DNA from: Burhinus oedicnemus
Lineage: Eukaryota; Chordata; Aves; Charadriiformes; Burhinidae
Assembly (NCBI GenBank): GCA_008921705.1
Contig: VFFE01007212.1
Coordinates: 854,076-918,075 of the forward strand
Reading direction: 5' to 3'
Length of the DNA: 64,000 bases
Below, one piece after another: positions 15,101-24,671 of the stretch. The notes below the pieces were generated by a model. The model saw nothing but the letters and a program-made list of their open reading frames with translations. It ran no database searches and was not told where the DNA came from. The position numbers were made by a program, and so were the translations under genes. Position 1 is the stretch's first letter. Each line of letters begins with the position of its first letter.

Positions 15101-15151
15101 TTTATTTACTTATTTATTTACCTATTTATTTATTTATTTTATTTTATTTTT
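15101..15151 (+). repeat. (TTTA)n microsatellite
   Basis: An imperfect tandem of TTTA units with two single-base interruptions early on, degrading to ATTTT units. It sits about 680 nt upstream of exon 4. Confidence 0.9.
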
Positions 15152-15828
15152 CACCTTTCTTTTCTGGCCATAAGTCTACTGACAAATTTGACTTTCTACC
15201 ACAAAAGTGGCTTTCTTGAGGCTTTAATAAGTAAAGTGGAATTGCTTTAGGGAAATTTCCTTCCTGACGATGATTATGTGTACTTTTGTGCATATGTAGG
15301 TAGATATATGAGGCAGATGGTTCTGCAAACTGTGATGTTTACGTCCCGCATATTCATGAATTTTTCAAAATCTGAAATTTCTTGAAGGATCTTAAATTAC
15401 ATGTTGTGAAGTTTTGGGGAAAAAATATAGAAAGTTTATTTGGTTTGCTTCTTAAGAGATGTAGAATCTCTGTCTTAACAAATGTAGCCTAGCCCTGAAG
15501 TATTAAGGTTGCCCTTAAATTTCTGTCTAGGGCCCCCAGAGGTGGTGACACTGTGTGGGGACCTCCAAGTTACAGCAAAGTCCCATCACGTCTCCTCTTC
15601 CTTCACTAATCAATATGTGTCAGGGGAGAGGAGGTAAGGACAGAAGGCTGTGTGCGTCTTTCATCAGCCTCTAATTTCTCTGTGTGGGGTTATAGGCTGC
15701 TGTGTGCTATGCAAATAGAAATACAGAAGAGAATAGAAGTGGCCTCAGATTTATACATGAATTAAAAATTGTTGGCTTGCAGACTTTGGTAAATGTATAC
15801 ATAGATATGGTTGTTTCTCTGTTTTTAG

Positions 15829-16049
15829 GAATACACTATAGATATAATTTTTGCCCAGACTTGGTATGACAGTCGTCTAAAATTTAACAGCTCAATGAAG
15901 GTGCTTATGCTTAATAGCAATATGGTTGGAAAAATTTGGATTCCAGACACTTTCTTCCGGAACTCAAGGAAGTCTGATGCTCACTGGATTACAACTCCAA
16001 ATCGTTTACTTCGAATCTGGAGTGATGGAAGAGTATTATACACTCTAAG
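15829..16049 (+). CDS. GABRG1: GABRG1 exon 4: ligand-binding domain
   Basis: The 221-nt exon is bounded by a TTTTTAG acceptor and a GTGGGT donor. It reads in frame 1 from its first base and ends with a split codon (AG). It starts [19 protein letters not shown] and includes the loop-A motif [19 protein letters not shown] and the strand [16 protein letters not shown]. In gamma-2 mature numbering the first codon is residue 71. Ile at 15847-15849 then falls at 77 and Leu at 16006-16008 at 130, both benzodiazepine-site positions at the alpha/gamma interface. FNSS (Asn at position 90) is the conserved N-glycosylation sequon. The numbering is supported by the Cys-loop cysteine landing at 151 in the next exon. 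From memory, mammalian gamma-1 has Asn where this copy has Ser in IWSDGR. Confidence 0.97.
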
Positions 16050-17810
16050 GTGGGTTTTTATTAGAAAAAAATAAAACTGTTATGACCAGGAATATGAAAA
16101 TAATGAATATGTATCAAATCCTTGGCATCGCTTTTGTTGCAGACCACAGGAATTTGCAAAAAGTTTAATAAAGGAGAAAAAAACCCAAAGGTTATTTCAT
16201 CATGAAAAATATGGAGTTAATAGTACTGAAATATATTGCCTATATAACTGGGTAAAGACAATTGAAGGGGACAGCAAGTTTTAATCTCGTTTAGCTACAA
16301 GCAAGATTAAAAAAAAGATGTTATATAGCATGTATCACCATGGTGGTCTGTCACTAACATTTTGCAGATCTAGTCATAAATTGTTTTGCAGACTTTCTGT
16401 TCTAAATAGTTCAGTATCTGATTTCCATCAAATTATATTCAGTAAGTAAAATATGAAATGCTTCAGATAATAAAAATCATAAGAAGTTTGACTAAAGTTA
16501 AGGTCCCAGTCCTGCATATACTTCTTAACATGTTTACCCTTGCAAGCTATTAAAATCAACAAATCTGTTCATCCAAATTACACATATGCAAACACAGTGA
16601 TAATTCTTCTTGGCAAATGGGGGATGCTTGGGCTGGTTTTAAACCTTCCATCTAGGCTGTCTGTACTGATCTTTGAGTCACTTTTCAAACAGTTCTTGAA
16701 AGGCTGTAGTCTGCTGAAAGCATTTTAGTGTCGTGTCTCAGTTTTATTTTTTAAATATCTTGCAATAAATGAGGAGCTGATCAAGAAGCTGTCTATGCAG
16801 AGGATGCCATAAATGTGATTCTGCTCTTAAGAGTTTATTTATTTTAAACAAAAAGTAGCTCCTTTAAATTACTTTCTTTTCAGTCATTTATGCTATTTTC
16901 ATATGCAGGCTAGTTGTGCTGCATGAACAATTTAAAAAGGCTTCTGTACCAGAAATAAGAAGAATTAGAATGTTTCAAAACGATTCTCTTCACTCAATTT
17001 TTTCTTAGTATGCTTCATTTGAGGGCATACAAATATCTCTGAAGAGCACTTTTTAAACAGTTTATTATGCTGGTGTTTATAACAATCTCTAAAAAGCCTA
17101 TTCTGTTGACATGCTAATATAATTTTTTTTTTATTTCTGTAGCTAACAATTCAAGAGTCATACACGGACTTTACCCTTCAATTGTCCATTCAGTTTCAAT
17201 GCACAATTTCTTTTAAACAGGGTTAAGTAACACAGAGAAACAAACAAACACAACCAAAAAACCACGTGAGCTCTCCCAGAGCAATAGGTTAGAACTTTTG
17301 TGCTGGAGTATGAGCTATGAAAGGCAATGAGCTAGTAGTAAACCAGCAGAACAGGTATTCACCTAATGCTGTAATATGCAAACACCTGTATCGGTGAGGA
17401 TAAGGCCTGAATTTGCCCTAAGATGGAATAACATTGAGAGTTGTCCTTACTGAAGGAACAACACCAGGATCTGACAGTGCTCCAGGTTCCTGAGCTCCCC
17501 TGTACCACCACTCTTTCCCCGTTGGTAATTCAGGGAGCAGTTGTGGTGATCCTGTTAGTCAGGTTTACTGAGGTTTACTGAGTCTCCTCTGAGGGCAGTG
17601 CTTGGTCTGGCCATTGCACCCATCAGTGAATCCAGATCTACTTGTGTTGCTTTTAATAAAAGTCTGGTTTTGTTTTCTTTAAGTGTTTGACTGTCCAGAG
17701 GTTGAAAATGGAAAACAAAGGCAATAAATGTATATACCATAGCTGGTGAATTTGAGGGATCAGAGGGATGCAAGTGTTTTACTTGGAAATGTGTGTGGAG
17801 GGTTCTGTTT

Positions 17811-17822
17811 CCCCCCCCCCCC
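17811..17822 (+). repeat. Poly-C run of 12
   Basis: Twelve consecutive C residues in intron 4. Such runs are prone to sequencing and replication slippage. Confidence 0.9.
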
Positions 17823-18061
17823 AGTATATGGCAAGAAATACACTTTCCCTCATAAATCTCTCTTAGTCAGGACAAATTTCTAGAAAGGTCCTATTGACAC
17901 TTGGTGTAGAACAACTGCTTTGTTCACAGTGTTACCAACAAAGGAGGAGGTATTTTAAATGCAAAGGCGGCAGTTTGGAGTCTAGCCCCTTACTCTAGCT
18001 TCCTAGTGAAAGTTAGTAGAACTGGGTTTTGCGTTGATTGCTTGGAAGCTCTTTGGAAATA

Positions 18062-18349
18062 GCAGGGCCTGTTGCAATAGGACAAGGGGTAATGGCTTTA
18101 AACTAAAAGAGGGAAGATTTAGGCCAGATATAAGGAAGACATTTTTTTACAATGAGGGTGGTGAAACACTGGCACACGTTGCCCAGAGATGGTAGATGCC
18201 CCATCCCTGGCAACATTCAAGGTCAGGTTGGGTGGGGCTCTGAGCAACCTGATGTAGTTGAAGATGTTCCTGCTCATTGCAGGGGGATTGGACTTGATGA
18301 CCTTTAGAGGTCCCTTCCAACCCAAACTATTCCATGATTCTATGAAATC
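18062..18349 (+). mobile_element. CR1 LINE 3' end fragment in intron 4, sense orientation
   Basis: A short CR1 tail. It begins near the stretch equivalent to the RTRGNG region (ATAGGACAAGGGGTAATGG), continues through the degraded end of ORF2 and ends with GGTCCCTTCCAACCCAAACT and ATTCCATGATTCTATG. Small indels break the frame. It belongs to the same broad family as the other CR1 copies here and is on the same strand as GABRG1. Confidence 0.9.
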
Positions 18350-18969
18350 TGTGATAGTATTTTCAAAAGCAGTTCATACCATTGAGTCCTAAACTGCTTC
18401 TAAAATATATAATAGTTGCATGAATTACTTGAATGCCTTAGACATTAAACGAGTAGAAATATCAAGTCTGCTCTTTCCTATCCATGCTACTGTCTTCACC
18501 AGAGCTTCTTCCATGAGCATAGAGCCCCAACAGTGTCCCCACTTTCTCTCTCATGTATATAGCCACCAGATGCAATGATGCCAAATGCAATTTGACTTGA
18601 CAAATGTGTTCTTCAGAAACTTCCGTTACTTGCTATCATAAAATCCATTCCTTGCCCTGCCTTCAGTCCCTCCCTTTTATCCCCTATTTCTGGTGGAGAG
18701 CTGAGAGATCCCCCCAAATCAACTGAAATTTTTGTAATGGCTCAAAATGCCAACTGAAACAACACAGGTTCTCAGATCGCATATGATGGGAGCTTTTGTT
18801 CTTTGGCGGTGATGCTGGATGGTTTTTGCAGACACAGTTGGCTACGTGTAACATCCATTAATTGGCAAAATTGATTTCTGTGCATGTTTTTTACTATCTA
18901 GTCTGAAGTATCTGGATGCTGGAATATAATCTTTTTTCTTTTTTTTTTTTCCCTTCCTTTTCTAATCAG

Positions 18970-19052
18970 GCTCACAATTAATGCTGAATGTTATCTTCAG
19001 CTTCATAACTTTCCTATGGATGAACACTCCTGTCCACTGGAGTTTTCAAGCT
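18970..19052 (+). CDS. GABRG1: GABRG1 exon 5: Cys-loop
   Basis: The 83-nt exon has the length typical of GABA-A subunit exon 5. The acceptor is TCTAATCAG, preceded by a long T-rich tract; the donor is GTAGGT. The first base completes the Arg codon begun in exon 4. It encodes [21 protein letters not shown] and the start of PLEFSS. The two cysteines separated by 13 residues form the disulphide that gives the Cys-loop receptor superfamily its name and couples agonist binding to channel opening. It ends after the first base of a Tyr codon. Confidence 0.97.
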
Positions 19053-20329
19053 GTAGGTGGTAAAATACTTCTTTTTTTCTTTACATTCAGGCTTTACATT
19101 TCCTTAAATTCTGTCGGCAGAGAGCAAGTGTTTGCTTCCTAAAGCCTTGCAGGAAAAAACTGACCTGTTTATGTTTTGATTAGATTTATTGCATTTTTTA
19201 ATGCATTATTAAATGCAGTGATGAATGAGTTGAATTACATGCATTTCATTTAGTTGCAACTTTAAAAATCATCGTATTGCTTAGGAGACTGATACAATGC
19301 CCATTCCAGTTAATGGAAATCTATTGCCCTGGAAGAACTTTATTTTTTATGCCTGCCAGACTTGCCAGCTTTGAATTAGTTTCATGTGGTATACTTCAAA
19401 GTAAAAGTAAGATCTGTCTTCTTCAACCTGTTCCTGTAAATGCTTCATCAGTATTAGAAGTCCTTCTCCGTTCAGTGCGACTTATTTATGTGAGCAAGAA
19501 ACACAACTTTGAGGCTTCATTTCTTTAATATAAACTAGATTAAAAAAAAAAAAAAAAAAAAAAGTGTTCCTAAGGGAATTGTGCTATTACTGGCAAAAGA
19601 AACCCAAACCACCTGAACACAGCTAAATGACTTATTCCTAAATGTGAAACCTAATAGGCAATGAAATCAAACTTCAGTGATTCTTTTTAAATTAATGTTT
19701 TCATTTAGTACTTCCTTCTTCAGTGCTTCCAGCTAAATGAGCTTTGGTAGCTCCATTGATTAAATAGTTGTGCCACACAAGCAAGTCTTGCTTAATTTCA
19801 TTTCTGCCTTTCTGCAAGATAATGTGGGGCAACACGTGAGGCAGATCAAAATCAAGAAGGTTGCACTTCCTTAAAGTTGAAGTACCAGACAGTGAATCAG
19901 GCCACAAAAATCCATTCTGGAAAAAACAGACAAATAAATTTCCAATAAATGTCAATGGGAATTTTATCAAGTTATGTACTAATAAGTGTCTGTCCTTTCA
20001 AGTTCTTTGTGGTCTTTTAATGATAATGTATCTTATATTTGTGTATTAATTTGTAGTGGGAATTCTGAGCCAGTTTTTCATATCTGAGTTCCAGAATATT
20101 GTGTAGATATTTCCTAAACATTTGTATTTATATAGTTTTTGATTGATCACACATTTAGCTAGGCTTAAAACTGAGGGTGGATATTTTGGGGTTAAATTTT
20201 AAGTTTGGTTTTCTCTCTGATCCACTTTATGTATAGTCCTGGTTTAGTTTATAAACAACTTCAGAGATCACAAAACATGCTCTGATATATACTGTGGCTG
20301 AACGCTTGATTTGCTCTGTTTTATTCTAG
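19053..20329 (+). other. GABRG1: GABRG1 intron 5
   Basis: A GT-AG intron of 1277 nt with a 22-base A run at 19542-19563. Apart from that run it appears to be unique sequence without a recognised repeat. Confidence 0.93.
19542..19563 (+). repeat. Poly-A run of 22
   Basis: Twenty-two consecutive A residues in intron 5. No processed gene copy is recognisable immediately upstream, so it is treated as a simple repeat rather than a retrotransposed tail. Confidence 0.9.
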
Positions 20330-20467
20330 ATGGATATCCCAGAAATGAAATTGAATACAAATGGAAGAAAACCTCTGTTGAAGTGGCAGATCCAAAATAC
20401 TGGAGATTGTATCAGTTTGCATTTGTAGGGTTACGAAATACAACTGAAATTTCTCATACCTTGTCTG
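20330..20467 (+). CDS. GABRG1: GABRG1 exon 6: ligand-binding domain, loops F/C side
   Basis: The 138-nt exon lies between a TTATTCTAG acceptor and a GTAAGG donor. It encodes [36 protein letters not shown] and [10 protein letters not shown], the last part of the extracellular domain before M1. NTT is a second N-glycosylation sequon, aligning with Asn208 of gamma-2. The following intron is only 124 nt, so exons 6 and 7 sit very close together compared with the other exons. Confidence 0.97.
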
Positions 20468-20591
20468 GTAAGGCGAAGTGTTAAGTTTTATTTAATGGAA
20501 TATCTGTGTGGAACAAGACTAACAAATGAAGATACAACTGAAAACCATTTTCAATGTCTTGTAAGTATTTTTTCTTTTTTTTAATTTATAG

Positions 20592-20744
20592 GTGATTATA
20601 TTATTATGACAATCTTCTTTGATCTCAGCAGACGTATGGGATATTTTACTATTCAGACATACATTCCTTGTATACTCACAGTTGTTCTTTCATGGGTGTC
20701 ATTTTGGATCAATAAGGATGCAGTTCCTGCAAGGACTTCCCTGG
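20592..20744 (+). CDS. GABRG1: GABRG1 exon 7: M1 and start of M2
   Basis: The 153-nt exon follows a TTTATAG acceptor and ends at a GTAAGA donor. It encodes [20 protein letters not shown], then the M1 helix ([19 protein letters not shown]), the short M1-M2 linker [12 protein letters not shown], and the beginning of the pore-lining M2. SRRMGYF and the Pro in M1 are hallmarks of GABA-A subunits. PAR before M2 is typical of anion-selective members. The split Gly codon is completed in exon 8. Confidence 0.97.
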
Positions 20745-21159
20745 GTAAGAATGTCTTTTTTCAACCTTGAAGGGCCTAGTACTCCCAGGAATAAAAATCT
20801 GCAGCAGGGAGTAAATTAACCACAGTTTATTCCCCTTCAGATTGTGACTGTTGGTCACTCTTTCTCTTGAACTGCAAGATTAAGAGTAGGAGGATCCTGC
20901 TGTGGTTGCACAGCAGGGCTTAAGGAGGGAGTGTTGAAAATGGAAATCTGGAAATCTGGAAATCCTGATCCAAGCCTTGTGGATCTGCTGTTGTTCACAT
21001 AAATATATTTTTTCTCCTTTATGTTCTTTTTGTTATCTCCAGGGATGGCAATATGGCAATTTTTAGTCTGACAAGTGTGATTAAACTTCACTTAGCATCA
21101 TGGAACAAAGGATATCATTACTACATAGGCAAAAACCATGAAGATCTGGTTTGGTGGTT

Positions 21160-21230
21160 TGTTTTTTTTTTTTGTTGGGGATTTTCTTTGTTGTTGTTGT
21201 TGTTGGTGGTGGTGGTGTTTTTTTTTTTAA
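21160..21230 (+). repeat. T-run and (TTG)n/(GGT)n tract
   Basis: A T run, a short G-rich interruption, then five or six TTG units passing into GGT units and another T run. This is a compound microsatellite in intron 7. Confidence 0.9.
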
Positions 21231-23299
21231 TAATAGAAATGATTCAGTTGTTCTTTTAAGCCCAGAATAGGACAGAAAATTTGCAACCAAAGTTGACTTC
21301 GAGCAGTTAAGCATATAACTCACAAAAACTGACTCACTGTCCTGCTTTTACTACAGACAGTACTGAAGTGTGTTGCAAGTTCTGCTACAGAGACAATTCT
21401 GTGTTAGTGTCGTCTTGGCTGACCTATTTGGCATTGTGTCAGTCTCCTTCATTTGACTGTTCAGGATTTGCGCGCTGCCTTGGAGAAGAGTTGTGGTCCC
21501 CACATAAAGCCTGACAGACCGGGGTGCATGGAGTGCGCAGGACTCCAGGACTAGCAACTTTGAGCTTAGCAGTGACAGGTGCTTTTAGTAAAACTGGTGA
21601 CAGCAGTATGACCTATTTTGGGGAAAGATCAAGAGCTGAGAGTGTATCTCAGGAAGTGAGAGGTGTGAGTTCATTTTCCTCATCAGCTTACAGGATTGTG
21701 AACACACCATTCTCGCGTTATAGGAGCGTTTTGTACCAGAAGGCTGAGTCCAGGCTTTAACTCCCGGCCTTTCCCACTGAAACTGGACCACTGTGCAGTC
21801 AAGCCTGCAAGATTAATGAGGAAAGAAAGAAAGTAAGCAAAAATGAGCATGGCTCAGTAGACTAATGAAAAGGTAGAGGAAGAAAATCCGAGTCTTGGAT
21901 CTTAACTTTATGCTGTTTAAAAGTACTGCAAAGTTTAGTGAAGAGAGCCTAAAATCTAGAATAAATAAGTGAATCTATCTCTTGATAATTTCAAACCTTG
22001 ATTTAAAAATTTATTAGAAGATTTCTTTGACTAATCTTTGGACCTCATTGTGGGTACCATCTGGAAAGGCATTAGCTGTAACAGGAAAAACCGTTGTGTT
22101 GATATCCTGCTAGTTCTGTATCCAGTTTGCTCTTTTTACGGAGTACTTTTTCTATGCTATGAACCTGGCAAATTCTCCTTTGATCTCATGGTTAAGCGAG
22201 AGTTTTCATGCTCCCACTTCAGCAGTACTAAACTTCATCTACTTGAGATGTACTACAAAGGTTTGCAATGTCATATTTACAGCTCCCTGCAGTTAACTCT
22301 GAGCTCCTTTTGTGTGAACATGCAGAAGCCATCATTTGACAGATTGTAGGATGAATTCTCTCACATGTGGATATGCTGGTGAAGAAGAAAGAGAATACCA
22401 GTCAAATAGACACAATTTTATAGAAAGAGACTGAGAAATTAAGACAAGAAAGCCAGAACTAAGCAAGGTCCATGGTGGCAAGCCGTCGTGATGCTACGGA
22501 AGGTTTGCTCCCTGTGAGAGCCCCCTGTATGCCTTTCGCACAGTGGAGAGGACTGGGAAAGTCCACGTCTCCTTTTGTCCTCTCTGAACAAAAGTCAGTA
22601 AGGGGAATGGTAGGTATGACTTCCCACCTGGAGGCTGTGCTGGTCTTTGGTACACTGAAAAGGCTTGGGCCTTTTTCTTTCATATATGTTGGAAGATCCT
22701 GGCAGATTGTGATTTCCCAAAGCAAAAGGTTTGAGATGATTAAAGGTATTTAGATATTTAGCTATGCAGAGAAATAAATGCCTAATTGATTTTCAAAAGC
22801 ACCTACTGGGAGCAAAGCACTTTTGAAAAACTCTGTGGCTATCTGTTTGCCCTTTTAGGCATGTAATTTCACTGGGAAATCTGTTGCAAAATCACCACTG
22901 CTTTCCTGCTGCAGGATCAGTCCATAGCGACCCTTGATTCCATGCTTTGATTTAAAAGCCATAGACAGCCTGAGACTGGTGTAACACATTTTTTGCGATA
23001 AGTCTGTACATGTAAATAACAAATTATTTGTGTGTTCAAGTATTGCTCTCCAAAGGAAAGGTCACATATTAATTTTGGACTACTATGAAAAAGGCTTTGC
23101 ATCTCCCTGAAGCATCAAATATAAGAAGAAAGTGTTAACACCTTCTAAATGTTAAACCAGTGAAGAGTGGTATAGTTGAGATTCTGAACAAAACGCTATT
23201 AAGGCCAGCTTGTTCTTTTAATTAACTTGTATGTACGTGAATCAAGGGAAACATTTTCTATTACTTAAGACACAGTATTGAAAAAATACCTAGTAATTT

Positions 23300-23370
23300 A
23301 GAGAATGAGACCAGAAAGGCCATAAAGGTCATCTAGTTTGATCTGCTACATGTCAGAAGCAAACAACTTG
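23300..23370 (-). repeat. Ancient CR1/L3-like fragment in intron 7
   Basis: The sequence around GACCAGAAAGGCCATAAAGG and TCATCTAGTTTGATCTGCT resembles the 3' end of an old amniote CR1/L3-type LINE read in reverse (typically ...CCAGAAGGGACCAT...GATCATCTAGTCTGACCTCCT). It is short and diverged, so the call rests on pattern memory only. Confidence 0.5.
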
Positions 23371-23873
23371 AAAACATTATTCCTTTTTCTCGTGTTTTCT
23401 GAAAGTTTGAAATCATTGGTAAGTAACACACTTTTTTTCTGAATGTGTCCTTTTGCACATTTTAATCTTTCAAGAGCCAAAGGACATTTTGTGTTTATAA
23501 AATTTGTACCTGTTTGTCTATTTTATCTGTTTTATGTGTGCGTTCTATAACAGATCTATAAAATTACACAAACTTTCTCAGTGCCATTGTTTATTCAGTG
23601 TGTGTTGAAAAAGGGAGAGATTTAAACTGAAGGTGAAACGTGCTGTCTTCTGTATGACTCCACGGCGGCTGCTGGATCCATAGGGATGGCTTGTTGCAAT
23701 AGCACTGATGTGTGCGAGTGTGATCAGCGGTGGACCCCGCTGTGGCTCAGTTCTTGTGCGCCTCATGAACGAATTAAGGGCTAATTTGAGGATATTTTTT
23801 TTTTTGTGACAGTATGATTGGATTACTTATACACTTCCCTCTTCATGTCTTTTTTTCTTTCTTTCTCAAACAG

Positions 23874-24085
23874 GCATTACAACGGTGCTGACCATGACAA
23901 CGTTGAGTACAATTGCTAGGAAGTCTCTCCCAAAGGTTTCCTACGTGACAGCAATGGACCTTTTTGTTTCAGTTTGCTTCATTTTTGTGTTTGCTGCCTT
24001 GATGGAATATGGCACCTTGCATTACTTTACCAGCAACAGAAAAGGGGACAAAGGAAAAGAAAAGAAGGCAAAATCTAAGCCATCA
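23874..24085 (+). CDS. GABRG1: GABRG1 exon 8: M2, M3 and start of cytoplasmic loop
   Basis: The 212-nt exon is preceded by a pyrimidine-rich tract and CAAACAG and followed by a strong GTAAGT donor. It encodes the pore M2 segment ([20 protein letters not shown]), then the M3 helix ([20 protein letters not shown]), then [20 protein letters not shown] and a lysine-rich stretch ending KSKPS. Together with the base carried from exon 7 it ends exactly on a codon boundary. TTLSTIARK is the conserved outer-pore sequence and M2-M3 loop start. The lysine-rich M3-M4 loop segment differs from the human gamma-1 sequence as I recall it. Reading through the donor would add about 28 codons before a TAG at 24167-24169. 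Confidence 0.96.
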
Positions 24086-24630
24086 GTAAGTTTAACCAAA
24101 CAAGAAGAAAAAAAACCCCAGAATGTTCATTATTGTAGCATTAACTTTGAGAGACTGGTTCTTAAGTAGAAGGGCTAATGTTCAAAGATAATTAATGCTA
24201 GTATTTACCAATTTTTTACAGTTGGGGGGCTTGTACTCATTTTCTGTAAATACTACTAATGAACAAAGTTTTTAGATCGTTCCACTCGTATATGAATGAG
24301 AAGGCATGAGCAAAAGCTAGAGAGTGGTTCCATATAATATTCCATGCTCCTATGCCATGCCCGAGCCCTTGGTGCTTGTAGAGCTGCCCGTGGAGCGTGT
24401 GCCCATGGAGACAGTTCTGTCTGGGCACAGTGCTTCTGAGAACAGCACTTGGCAGATAAGACTGTAGCAGTAGAGATAATGTAAATGGACTGAAGGTACG
24501 AGGATTTGTTTGGGTCTGCATCACCTAACTTGGGTCTTACCTCGCAAGCTTTGCAAGGGAATAAGTGCTTATTATTGGTCAGTATTCTGACTCCCTTCCA
24601 CTTCAGAAGTTCTACTTTAACTGTTTGGTG

Positions 24631-24671
24631 GGGTTTTTTTGTTTTTTGTTTTTTTGTTTTTTGTTTTTTTT
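24631..24671 (+). repeat. G-interrupted T tract
   Basis: Blocks of six to eight T separated by single G residues form a near-tandem GTTTTTT(T) repeat in intron 8, about 550 nt after exon 8. Confidence 0.85.

Larger units (their letters stand above)
1..15828 (+). other. GABRG1: GABRG1 intron 3 (3' part), no exon found
   Basis: This stretch lies upstream of exon 4. I looked for the short exon 3 (68 nt in the family, ending in a sequence like VDPINM) and for exon 2, and saw neither. The stretch is therefore read as the downstream end of a long intron. It contains one CR1 insertion (about 9169-9795), simple-sequence tracts, and otherwise unique A+T-rich DNA. Open frames inside it (for example 7876-8256) show no recognisable protein family. 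Confidence 0.75.
16050..18969 (+). other. GABRG1: GABRG1 intron 4
   Basis: A GT-AG intron of 2920 nt. It holds a run of 12 C at 17811-17822 and a 3'-end CR1 fragment at about 18062-18349 in the sense orientation. The last 60 nt are T-rich and end in the exon 5 acceptor. Confidence 0.93.
20745..23873 (+). other. GABRG1: GABRG1 intron 7
   Basis: A GT-AG intron of 3129 nt splitting the M2 coding region. It contains a T-run plus TTG/GGT tract near 21160-21230 and a faint ancient CR1/L3-like fragment near 23300-23370. No extra exon of the receptor family was recognised. Confidence 0.93.

Noticed and set aside
1..15828. GABRG1 exons 1 to 3
   Set aside because: Searched by eye for the signal peptide, the exon 2 text and the 68-nt exon 3 ending near VDPINM; none seen, so they must lie upstream of the window.
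19542..19563. Poly-A run as the tail of a processed retrogene
   Set aside because: The upstream sequence shows no coding resemblance or target-site duplication.
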